A stretch of 35,737 bases of DNA from JBBTDV01 sp038042605. Its GTDB lineage: Bacteria; Bdellovibrionota; UBA1018. The DNA lies in NCBI GenBank assembly GCA_964358645.1, contig CAYHPW010000026.1:1-35737 (forward strand). Direction: 5' to 3'. This document shows positions 15,367-23,324 of the stretch, piece after piece (the stretch's first letter is position 1; each line of letters starts with the position of its first letter). A program made the position numbers and the translations under genes. The notes beneath the pieces were generated by a model. That model was given only the letters and a program-made list of their open reading frames with translations. It was not told the origin of the DNA and made no database searches.

Positions 15367-16767
15367 TTGGACATATTTAATAATAAACATATTTTATTTA
15401 TAAAGCTATTTACTTATTGCTTGCTGCTATACACTCAAATAGAGCTTGCCATTTCTGAACCTAGGGAAGGCACCACATACGCTCTGCTAAATTCAGAAGT
15501 AGCCAGCCCACGGAAAGACGATAATATCTCGACATACACATACAACACCGTATCATCCATACATTTACGCTCTGTCAGGAAAAACGATATTCTGCTCCTG
15601 CATGCACTTGTAAAAGGCACCTATGAACCGCCAGTAGGCGACGAAACAATATCGACGTTTTCAGCATATATCGCCTGTGATGGCGTAGTAGTCTCTCCTG
15701 TCACTAAGAAATCCATGAGACGTTACAGAGGGAACCATCATGGATCTCTTTCACTTACCGGTTCTTGCCGTATCACAGATGAAATATCCAACCCTATCAC
15801 AGTGGCTTTGATGGTAAAATTCACCAGAACACCCGGTATTATTCATCCATACGGCACCACACTTGTAGTTAATCATTACCGGCCGATAACCAGTACGGAT
15901 GATCTTTCACAGTTCTGGGCACCAATTGATTTTTTCAGCATCACGGGCCATGCCAATAGTGATTTCTTTTTTCAGAATCCAGCTGATCCATATGGAACCC
16001 GCTATAAACTGCTGAGTGTTGAAAAAAAATTCGAGCCTGAAGATAAAGTCTATATCAGTGCCCACGCAACTGCAGATGATCCTGATCCTGAAATCCCGAT
16101 GTTTGGATTCGAACTCATAGCCAATAGCAAGCGCTTGTCAGGGAGCAGTGAAAACCCGATCCCCACTGAACTCAGCAGGATATCCCTGAATGCATTAAGC
16201 ATGTGGTCGCCAGCTTCCAAAAAGACAATCGAGCTTCAGACACGCGTCTACGGTTTACAGGTCAGTTCTCGCCCAAACATGCGGGCTAGACCGCATCTCT
16301 CCAGACTAGAGGGAATAATTTTTCGGAAAAACAGACACCCCAATAGTATGTTTTTAACTAATGCCTTTAGAAGCAAGCCACCAAGGGACATGCCTATTCG
16401 ACTCGACAATTCTGAACTCGACATTCTCACACCAAAGACTCTCACTTTTGCCCAGCCAGGTATCGTGAGAATCAAGGCTCATGCGACTATAAAAAACAAA
16501 GGCTCTAATGTGAAAAGCTGTTATCTACGTATTGCCGTGGAAAAAAATTCCAAGCAAGTCGCCCTCTCCGCACCAGCCAGCCGTTCCTTCAAACTCCCTT
16601 ATGTTTTTCATTCGCTGCACGCTGAGCTGGTTTACGGGATAAAAAAGCCTGGAGATTACACCGTCAGGCCATATCTCTATTGTGCAAGCCAAGTCAACGA
16701 GGGACCCATCACCCTAATAAAAAATGGCTCAGAAGTTTTCATCGATAAATTTGAGCAAGAGCCATAA
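15367..16767 (+). CDS. Exported protein of unknown function
   Basis: 466 residues. The frame opens with TTG at 15367, immediately after an in-frame TAG, and a hydrophobic segment (about 10-30, FIKLFTYCLLLYTQIELAIS) follows, which looks like a signal peptide or N-terminal anchor. The rest is rich in beta-strand-like segments with alternating hydrophobic residues and three similar stretches beginning near residues 60, 205 and 345 (VYISAHA..., VRIKAHA...), suggesting repeated Ig-like beta-sandwich domains; this is impression, not a match. Paired cysteines occur near 128/157 and at 382/437. No family recognised and no clear partner. The unusual start, with a perfect AGGAGG stranded 22 bases upstream, leaves the 5' end uncertain. 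Confidence 0.65.
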   Translation: MDIFNNKHILFIKLFTYCLLLYTQIELAISEPREGTTYALLNSEVASPRKDDNISTYTYNTVSSIHLRSVRKNDILLLHALVKGTYEPPVGDETISTFSAYIACDGVVVSPVTKKSMRRYRGNHHGSLSLTGSCRITDEISNPITVALMVKFTRTPGIIHPYGTTLVVNHYRPITSTDDLSQFWAPIDFFSITGHANSDFFFQNPADPYGTRYKLLSVEKKFEPEDKVYISAHATADDPDPEIPMFGFELIANSKRLSGSSENPIPTELSRISLNALSMWSPASKKTIELQTRVYGLQVSSRPNMRARPHLSRLEGIIFRKNRHPNSMFLTNAFRSKPPRDMPIRLDNSELDILTPKTLTFAQPGIVRIKAHATIKNKGSNVKSCYLRIAVEKNSKQVALSAPASRSFKLPYVFHSLHAELVYGIKKPGDYTVRPYLYCASQVNEGPITLIKNGSEVFIDKFEQEP

Positions 16768-17095
16768 ACAAGTAAATCCACCAGCCAGGCCAGGCTGAAG
16801 CTGTTGCAAGCCAGGATGTAAGTCAGTGTCGTGTAATCCTCTGTGCGTCACAGTATGAGGGCTGCGGCACTTCCAGCGTTGGAAAAATCCTCAGTTCTAT
16901 AAAGTATTTGGTTTATCTCGCAGGAAGAGTTTTTAAGAGTTCTGAACTGAAGAGAATTGCTATAATGTGCGGCGCAGATGTGGGTGATGGTGGCAAGGAG
17001 AAACAGAGTTTTTTCCCTCTATTAATTTGGTATTTAAAACTTGCGCACTGCAGCAATGTTTGGTAGGGTGCGTGGCGAAAGGAGATAGGTATTTT
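16768..17095. other. Intergenic stretch containing a promoter, no gene seen
   Basis: No credible coding frame. The second half holds an extended -10 promoter (16958-16966) and a leader of about 120 bases ending in the ribosome site AAAGGAG. The first half has only a short GC-rich inverted match (AGCC...GGCT near 16785), too weak to call a terminator. Confidence 0.6.
16958..16966 (+). promoter_or_regulatory. Extended -10 promoter element
   Basis: TGCTATAAT is a consensus -10 box with TGn extension, identical to the nine bases at 6519-6527. No good -35 box is visible, as is usual for extended -10 promoters. It predicts a start near 16973 for the gene at 17096. Confidence 0.5.
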
Positions 17096-17518
17096 ATGAA
17101 TTACATGAGTGTAAAAAATATCTGTTTTTGTCTGGCATTTTTCGCAGGAACTTTAATGAACCTCAACGCACAGGCTGCTGTGCAGAGTGGTCCAAGCAGT
17201 GACGAAATAATGAAATTTGTGGAAGATTGTAAAGTCAAAGCCAAAAATCTTACAGCGGCACTGTTGGTTGCAAATGGTGATGACGAGATGTTTGCGGGCG
17301 CATATGTTGATGTTTCATGGGATACGCAATATAATAACTCATCTACAAAAAATGAAATATTTCATGTTGGGTATTGGCTGAGTAAACCTGGTGTTAGTTT
17401 CCCGACTCATCTTTACAAATCATTTAAAGTTACAACTAAAGATAACCTTCATGTACCTAGCCCCACCCTTAGCGAGAAAGGATGCCGTATCATTAGCGTA
17501 GAAGTCGCGGCTGAGTAA
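17096..17518 (+). CDS. Small exported protein of unknown function
   Basis: 140 residues from ATG 17096, which is preceded by AAAGGAG eleven bases upstream; ATG 17105 is an alternative. The open frame to 17027 begins with TTG and lacks support. A signal peptide (core NICFCLAFFAGTLMNL, cleavage after AQA near residue 28) precedes a mature domain with two cysteines (in VEDCK and KGCRI), which could pair N- to C-terminus. No family recognised. It has its own extended -10 promoter and a long leader, unlike most genes here. Confidence 0.68.
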   Translation: MNYMSVKNICFCLAFFAGTLMNLNAQAAVQSGPSSDEIMKFVEDCKVKAKNLTAALLVANGDDEMFAGAYVDVSWDTQYNNSSTKNEIFHVGYWLSKPGVSFPTHLYKSFKVTTKDNLHVPSPTLSEKGCRIISVEVAAE

Positions 17519-17597
17519 TTAATATTCCAACACGACCCTGATGGATCAGCTTGAGTGTATTTATAAGCATGATTGTTTTTGCTATGTATGAAGCGGT

Positions 17598-18074
17598 ATG
17601 AAAAAAATTCTACTTGTATTATGTATTATTATGTTTGCTGGATGTAACGAATACTCGTCGCCTGGTGGTATTATTAAAACATCCTTTCTAGCCGTAAAGA
17701 AAAGCAATCTTGAAATATTTCGCTCTACGCTTACTGGGGATGCGTTGAAAAAATTCGGCAATCAGGAAGGCCTTGAATATTTCAGAAAACAGTTTGATGG
17801 CATTGTTTCGTTTGAGCTCTTTTTCATTAAAGATGCTTTTAAAGAAGTAATTATCTCAGAAGACGAAGTGCTCCGCTTTTATGGTGTTGATATTTCAGAT
17901 GAGACGGGCCTGGAGGCTTTCTGGAATGTGACCGTAGAGTGCAAAGTGCGATTGGTTCCTATCAGAGATCCAAATTATATTTGCCGTCCTCCGGAGGTAT
18001 GCCACAAGCCTGGCGGCATATCTCAGCGGAAAGAGATCACGCTTTGCCATATCAGTGATATTTCTGTTTTATGA
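17598..18074 (+). CDS. Small lipoprotein, NTF2/DUF4878-like
   Basis: 158 residues with lipobox FAGC (Cys16), so probably membrane-anchored. Directly after it, SSPGGIIKTSFLAVKKSNLEIF resembles the start of DUF4878/NTF2-like lipoproteins, in which a short helix-rich part (P...V..f..A...gd...) is followed by a curved sheet; the assignment is by pattern only. The C-terminal third has four cysteines (in VECK, YICRP, EVCHK, TLCH), likely disulphides. The ribosome site is weak. It is convergent with purM, with 23 bases between the stops. Confidence 0.7.
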   Translation: MKKILLVLCIIMFAGCNEYSSPGGIIKTSFLAVKKSNLEIFRSTLTGDALKKFGNQEGLEYFRKQFDGIVSFELFFIKDAFKEVIISEDEVLRFYGVDISDETGLEAFWNVTVECKVRLVPIRDPNYICRPPEVCHKPGGISQRKEITLCHISDISVL

Positions 18075-18097
18075 TGTCCGGCTTTGTCTAAGGTGAA

Positions 18098-19135
18098 TTA
18101 ATACTCCAGCATCGTGCTAAGGCCGCCGTCCTCGTCGCTTTCTGATACGATGACTTGGGGGGCGTGACCTGATCTTTTTCGGATGACTTCGCCTATTGGC
18201 CAAGCCGTCTCCCCTGATTTGTGCAGCTTCTTCAATACCGCATGTGCCTTGTTTTTTTCTGTGATGGCAACCATTCCGATGCCCATGTTGAATGTACGCG
18301 TCAGTTCATTAAATGGTAGTTTCGACTCCCGGCGAACCCACTCATAGATTTCAGGCAGCTTGCGGCGTGGCGGCAGTGTTATTTTGTAGCTGAATCTTTC
18401 CGACATTCTAGGAACATTAAGGAATCCCGAGCCTGTAATATGCGCAAGCCCTTTGAATGAGCCGCTTTTGATCAGCGGCACCAATTTCGTATAAATCCTT
18501 GTTGGCGTGAGCAGTTCTCGCGCGGTCGAGTCGCCAGCCGACCCTTCAGGTAAAAGCCTCCTTAGCAGACTGTAGCCGTTGCTATGGCACCCGCTTGAGC
18601 GGATCCCAAGAAGGACATCGCCGGCACGGATTGTTTTTTGTGGAAGTATGGATCTCGCTTCAACGATCCCAACAGCAAATCCAGCAAGATCATATTCTCC
18701 TTTTGTGTAAAAATCAGGCATTTCGGCGGTTTCTCCACCGACCAGCGCGCACCCGGCCTGACGGCAGCCCTCCGCGATGCCTTTTATAATTTCTTCCGCC
18801 ACGCCAACATCAAGCTTTGCTGTGGCGAGATAATCAAGAAAGAACAATGGTTCGGCGCCAACGCATAGAATGTCGTTAACTGACATGGCCACGAGGTCGA
18901 TCCCGACGGTGCTGTGCTGATTCAAATGGAAAGCGAGTTTCAGCTTCGTCCCGACGCCGTCGGTTGAAGCCGCGATCAAGCGCTTTTTATCCAGCGCAAA
19001 AAGCGAGGCATAGCCGCCAATGGAGGCCTTGACGCGTTTATTCACGGTTGTCTTGGAGATTGTGATGATTTTTTCCACGAACTTATCCGCAGCGCTTCTG
19101 TCAACCCCGGCCTGTTTGTAGTTAATTGCTGCCAT
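18098..19135 (-). CDS. purM: Phosphoribosylformylglycinamidine cyclo-ligase (AIR synthetase)
   Basis: Step 5 of purine synthesis: FGAM + ATP to AIR. Family motifs are clear: DGVGTKLKLAF, GIDLVAMSVNDIL, GAEPLFFLDYLAT, VGGETAEMP and SSGCHSNGYSL, along with FNMGIGMV near the C-terminus. From ATG 19135 the protein has 345 residues, the same as E. coli PurM, and begins MAAINYKQAGVD like it. The open frame extends 23 codons further upstream, but those overlap the nitrilase-like gene. The start overlaps the stop of that upstream gene by 14 bases, so the two are translationally coupled. purM without purN next to it is somewhat unusual. Confidence 0.96.
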   Translation of the reverse strand: MAAINYKQAGVDRSAADKFVEKIITISKTTVNKRVKASIGGYASLFALDKKRLIAASTDGVGTKLKLAFHLNQHSTVGIDLVAMSVNDILCVGAEPLFFLDYLATAKLDVGVAEEIIKGIAEGCRQAGCALVGGETAEMPDFYTKGEYDLAGFAVGIVEARSILPQKTIRAGDVLLGIRSSGCHSNGYSLLRRLLPEGSAGDSTARELLTPTRIYTKLVPLIKSGSFKGLAHITGSGFLNVPRMSERFSYKITLPPRRKLPEIYEWVRRESKLPFNELTRTFNMGIGMVAITEKNKAHAVLKKLHKSGETAWPIGEVIRKRSGHAPQVIVSESDEDGGLSTMLEY

Positions 19136-20546
19136 TATCGATAGCCACGGTGCCGTAAATATACGTGTTAGTGATCTTTGATGAAAGAAGCTTGGTCCTG
19201 TCAAAACTGATGATTCCAGCCGTGCCGTTCGCGGCTTCCGATACGATTAGGTGGCCGGTGCTTATGGTGACTTTGTTTTTTACATACTTGTTGAGATAAA
19301 TTGGTTCGATAGCCCATTTCCAGCATGCTGGCATGAGGCTGTTTTCCTGCGTGCCACGTGTTATCGTTTCGTAGCTGCAATTGCCTTCATTTTCCGAGTG
19401 CGCCACGATGTCAGAGTTGAATCCCGCGGCTCGGCTGAGCATGTATTCGTTGTCTTTTTCGGTGGAAATTGTTGGCAGGACAGTGAATTGTTCTCCTTTC
19501 CTGGTTTTAAGACGTATCAGGTTGACCGTATCAAGAGCGAGCTGTAGCGCCAACTCGCGGCAACTGTTTTCCGAGGAAGTTGGTTTAAGGCATTGTGGTG
19601 CAGTTGAACTCCACTCAGTGATTTTTCTTTTTTTCGCGATGATCTGGCCTTTGCCGTCTATCACAAGTTGGGTGTTATAAACTATGTCGTCCAGCAACTT
19701 GTTGCTCAGAGTTTTTCGTTCGATCTCGGCGACGGTGCCAAGGATGATATTTGTTTTATAATTGGCAGCGAGGCTTCGTATGTTCGTAATGACTTCATTT
19801 ATCTTTTTCGCGGCGGCGTCCATCGGTACCGTGATACAGCTTGTGCCGTCACATTTGATTTCTAGATAGTGTTTGAATGTGCCTTTGGTAAAGAGCGAAT
19901 ACTCCGGTGTGATGATGAGGTCGGACTCCGGGTTTTCAGCAAGCGCTTTTGAAATCCTGTTTATCAATTCACTGCTATCAGCGCCTTTCGATGGAGTTGC
20001 ATAAAGTTTTAGAGCAATCAGGTTAACGGAATGCGCTTTCGGGACTTTGATGACGTTACATTTGGCAGTGCTTCCGCCATTTTTTCCGTTACAACTCCAG
20101 TTCCATGGTTCGTTGTATGAAGGGGATCCTGACAAACAGGTGGCCAGCGGGGGTACGGTCATTTCGGTCCCGTGGTTGGCGCCACAGGCGCCGTTAATGA
20201 TGGGCTTAAATACATAATCCTGTAAGAATGCTTCACCTCGATATTCTCCGAATATGCGCAACCTGCTGTCTTGGCTGCCATTGTAATTTGGGTTATAGGT
20301 GGTCGTGGCTGAGGTGACCAGTGGGTCTTCAGGTTCTTCATTCCATTTGAAAAAAATTTTTTTTGCTTTTGATGAGCAGCTCATCATTATCTGGGTTGAG
20401 TTTGAAAATGTCCCTCCCGCCGGATTTACGGAACAAATAGGTGATTTTTTACCAGGTGCTGCTTCTACGTTTGTTCCAACAAATATAGTACTTGTTAGAA
20501 ACAATGCGAGCAGGCAGGACATGGTACTGGAAGTTATACTGGGCAT
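19122..20546 (-). CDS. Secreted multi-domain protein with a nitrilase-fold domain lacking the nucleophile Cys
   Basis: 474 residues with a signal peptide (to about residue 30). Residues 37-115 resemble the chitobiase/hexosaminidase C-terminal beta-sandwich (P.GG.F....I.......I.F.......DP). Residues 118-165 form a Cys-rich module (GACGAN...C...WNWSCNGKNGGSTAKC) common in bacterial surface proteins. Residues 172-470 look like a carbon-nitrogen hydrolase: Glu215 in DLIITPEYS, Lys308 in KKRKITEW, and a strand TVLPTIS where Thr359 stands in place of the usual Cys; a GFNSDIVAHSENE segment follows as in the family. It could be inactive, use another residue, or be a binding domain. It overlaps purM; a TAAAAT hexamer with a weak -35 lies upstream in the divergent gap. 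Confidence 0.72.
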   Translation of the reverse strand: MPSITSSTMSCLLALFLTSTIFVGTNVEAAPGKKSPICSVNPAGGTFSNSTQIMMSCSSKAKKIFFKWNEEPEDPLVTSATTTYNPNYNGSQDSRLRIFGEYRGEAFLQDYVFKPIINGACGANHGTEMTVPPLATCLSGSPSYNEPWNWSCNGKNGGSTAKCNVIKVPKAHSVNLIALKLYATPSKGADSSELINRISKALAENPESDLIITPEYSLFTKGTFKHYLEIKCDGTSCITVPMDAAAKKINEVITNIRSLAANYKTNIILGTVAEIERKTLSNKLLDDIVYNTQLVIDGKGQIIAKKRKITEWSSTAPQCLKPTSSENSCRELALQLALDTVNLIRLKTRKGEQFTVLPTISTEKDNEYMLSRAAGFNSDIVAHSENEGNCSYETITRGTQENSLMPACWKWAIEPIYLNKYVKNKVTISTGHLIVSEAANGTAGIISFDRTKLLSSKITNTYIYGTVAIDNGSN

Positions 20547-20624
20547 GACTACCTAATAACTTTTCTGAATTTTAATGAAAAGTCCAGTTATTCAAATTGA
20601 CCTGTTTGCTAGGATGAAAAAAAC

Positions 20625-23324
20625 TTGATTTTGGATAATAATCACTGGCTACGTCATTATGATTGGGGAAATAAGGTGATTTGGAGCGATTCATTGCCAA
20701 CAGCTGATAAGTTATGCGGTCTTAGACCAAGCGCATGGGTGTCAGTGGGGCATGGCTTTTCGCGTGAAGACGTAAAGTCATTGGTGCTCTCAAAAGGGTT
20801 TGGTATCACCGCACGCGCGGTTACGACGATTGATGACCTGGCCGTGATAATTGCGTCTTGCCGTGGTGACAAGGTTTTAGGGTCCACCGCGCGACAGGAA
20901 GTGCTCAAGTTGCTTTTTGGTGAAAGACGTATCAGTGGGAAATTGGTCGAGCTTAAGAGGCTAAAACGTGGGAGCAGATTTTTTGGCAAACTCGATAAGG
21001 CTATTCAGGCTGGAAGGGGGGCTGCGGCGCATCCGGAGGAGGAGAGGGTACTTTGCGAAAGGCTTGAACGTGTTTTAGGCAAGAACCCGATAAGAGATGA
21101 AGTCAGGTTGCTTTCTTCGGCTTATGAGGAGTGGATGAAGGCCTCAGACTTTTTTGATCCGCCTATGCTCTTGAGGCGGGCTATTGATGTACTAAACGAC
21201 GGATGGCCTGCTGGGGTCTCGTGCCCTGAAGAAATATGTGTGTTGTCAGCCAAAGTTGATGAAAGCCTGGAAGCAGCTTTTTGGGAATCAATCGGCTCTC
21301 ACACCAGCGTCAGGCGTGTCGGGCCGCAAGAATCCTTAACCGCTCATGGAAAAGATTTCAGGTCCGTGAACTGGGAGATCTGGCATACGTTTGATGACGC
21401 CGCAGATAGGCTAGGTGATAGGCTTGATGACGAAATTTATGACGGGATGGCTGGATGGAATAAATATATAATCCTAGTCCCGCCGGTACCTCGGATAAGG
21501 GCCAGCCTTGTCAGGGCGCTGGAAGCAAGGAAAATTCCGGTCATAGAGCAAAAGAAACCTGGGGATTTGCAGAGCAATGAACAGGTAAAGGCCGGGCTGC
21601 TTCCGCTTGAAGTTGTTGCATCTGATTTCGAGCGTGAAAAAGTTGTGAGCTGGCTTGGGAAGGTGCTGAGTGGCGCGGAGTTTTATCACTCTGCCGCGCT
21701 TATCCGCGAGCGTGGGATAGTGCGCGGGCTTGATAAGTATCGTGATGCGGGGCTTACGGCTGCATATTTGGAATTAAAAAGTTTGTATGATTGTTTTTCG
21801 GGCCGCATGACTTGTGAAGAAGCAGCTTTGGCGCACATGTCAGTCCTTAAGCAGCCGGAGGCTGCAGTGCTAAATTTCTTTGAGCATTTATGGGGAGAAT
21901 ATGCCAGCGACATGAAGGTTGTCGGCAAGCAGGGCACAATGGCTCGTGTGTTCAAGTGGCTTGAGGGTCTTAAGCAAAGAATCGCCGAGAGTGGCCAGAT
22001 TGCTGAAAGGCACCGCTCAGCGGATGGGGTAAATATCCATCGACTCGATCAGGTCCCTTTTGATGTGTCTGCTGAACTGGTGGGAAAAAATATATTCATA
22101 TTCGGATTACCGTCAAACTGGTTAAGGGGTGATGGGACTGGGGATCTGTGGTTTAGCGCACGTGAGCGTGAGGTTCTGGCCACTGAGTTTGCTGTAAGGT
22201 CGTGCATTCAGGTTCGCCAGGAACGCGTGGCGATTTTGAAGTCGTGGCTTTCAACAGCTCGTGAAGTGACGTTTGTTGATGCACACTATGATTTTGACGG
22301 ATCAGAGCGTGAGTACAGCTTGCCGCTGTTAAGGACACTCGTTGATGGGGTCCCCACAGATGCCGAGCCGGTTGAGATGGGAGCTTATACAAAGAGGTTA
22401 GCTAGTTATCAGGCGCTAAGACCCGTGCCAAGCCGTCTTGTAAGACTGCCTGCCATTAATGGGGACGAGCAGGGCAGGGTGGAGATTTCCGCCACCGCGC
22501 TTGATAGATCAAGCCGCTGTGGGTTCCAGTCGCTGGTTTTTTGCAGGTGGAAGCTTTCTGATTTAACCGAGCCTGATTTTGAACTCTGGCCGTATGTGCG
22601 TGGGAACATATTGCACGAAGCAGTGAGAATTATTCTTGAGTCTGGAATATCCAGAATTACAGCCAAGCAAGCGCTAGAGGAGGCATGGGATAAGTCTGCG
22701 CCAAAGGGCCTGTTGCGCTCAAAGCGGGTGCTATATTACGCCAAGGCGAGGCTCCTTGAAGTGCTTGATATTTTTTTGGAAAAAGAAGCTGAGTTTTCCG
22801 CGCGCTCAGGCACGAGGACGCTGAGTCTTGAGAATATAAAGCTCAGACTTGATTGCGGCGGATTTGAGATAACAGGCAGGCCTGATCGGATAGATCAGCA
22901 CGAAGAAGGTATTTTCGTGGCTGACTATAAGTCTTCTTCATCCAGTGTGGCAAGCGGTGCGGAAATGATTGAAACTGGTTATAAGCTGCAGCTGCCGTTT
23001 TACGCCGTTGCTGCCCGTGGATTTTTCAACCAGCCTGTAGTTGGGGCGCAGTTCATAGAGCTTACCAGCAAGGGTGGAAGATCTAATGGCATTTTTTTCA
23101 AACGCTTTAACGGGAAAGAACCAGGTTCACTCAGTAACTTGAGGATTAATTCAAAAAGCCTGATCGATGCGGATCCCGAAGAAGTCTGGAGCAGTCTTCG
23201 CGAGAAGGTATCAGCGCAAGCTAAACTGTATGTCAACGGGGTCTATGATGTAGACCCCAAAAAAGCCACGGAGTGCCGCTTCTGCACCGCGCGGGATCTG
23301 TGCGAAATAGACAGGCCTATATGA
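20625..23324 (+). CDS. addB: AddB-like PD-(D/E)XK nuclease subunit with Fe-S cluster
   Basis: 899 residues. The C-terminal nuclease has GRPDRID (751-757, Asp754/757) and VADYKS (Asp767, Lys769), the metal-binding and catalytic residues of RecB-type nucleases. Cys632 (SSRCGFQ) together with C-X2-C-X5-C at 884, 887 and 893 is the four-Cys iron-sulphur signature of AddB, Cas4 and related proteins. No Walker A is visible in the N-terminal two-thirds, which agrees with the inactivated helicase of AddB. Together with the next gene it would form a double-strand-break end-resection enzyme in the cytoplasm. The start is TTG with AGGA ten bases upstream; TTG 20631 is an alternative. It overlaps the next gene by ATGA. 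AddB identity rests on architecture and partner. Confidence 0.85.
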   Translation: MILDNNHWLRHYDWGNKVIWSDSLPTADKLCGLRPSAWVSVGHGFSREDVKSLVLSKGFGITARAVTTIDDLAVIIASCRGDKVLGSTARQEVLKLLFGERRISGKLVELKRLKRGSRFFGKLDKAIQAGRGAAAHPEEERVLCERLERVLGKNPIRDEVRLLSSAYEEWMKASDFFDPPMLLRRAIDVLNDGWPAGVSCPEEICVLSAKVDESLEAAFWESIGSHTSVRRVGPQESLTAHGKDFRSVNWEIWHTFDDAADRLGDRLDDEIYDGMAGWNKYIILVPPVPRIRASLVRALEARKIPVIEQKKPGDLQSNEQVKAGLLPLEVVASDFEREKVVSWLGKVLSGAEFYHSAALIRERGIVRGLDKYRDAGLTAAYLELKSLYDCFSGRMTCEEAALAHMSVLKQPEAAVLNFFEHLWGEYASDMKVVGKQGTMARVFKWLEGLKQRIAESGQIAERHRSADGVNIHRLDQVPFDVSAELVGKNIFIFGLPSNWLRGDGTGDLWFSAREREVLATEFAVRSCIQVRQERVAILKSWLSTAREVTFVDAHYDFDGSEREYSLPLLRTLVDGVPTDAEPVEMGAYTKRLASYQALRPVPSRLVRLPAINGDEQGRVEISATALDRSSRCGFQSLVFCRWKLSDLTEPDFELWPYVRGNILHEAVRIILESGISRITAKQALEEAWDKSAPKGLLRSKRVLYYAKARLLEVLDIFLEKEAEFSARSGTRTLSLENIKLRLDCGGFEITGRPDRIDQHEEGIFVADYKSSSSSVASGAEMIETGYKLQLPFYAVAARGFFNQPVVGAQFIELTSKGGRSNGIFFKRFNGKEPGSLSNLRINSKSLIDADPEEVWSSLREKVSAQAKLYVNGVYDVDPKKATECRFCTARDLCEIDRPI

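Noticed and set aside
17530..17560. Terminator after the exported protein at 17096
   Set aside because: CTGAT-GG-ATCAG with an outer ACAC/GTGT pairing is too weak, with a two-base loop and no U-tract.
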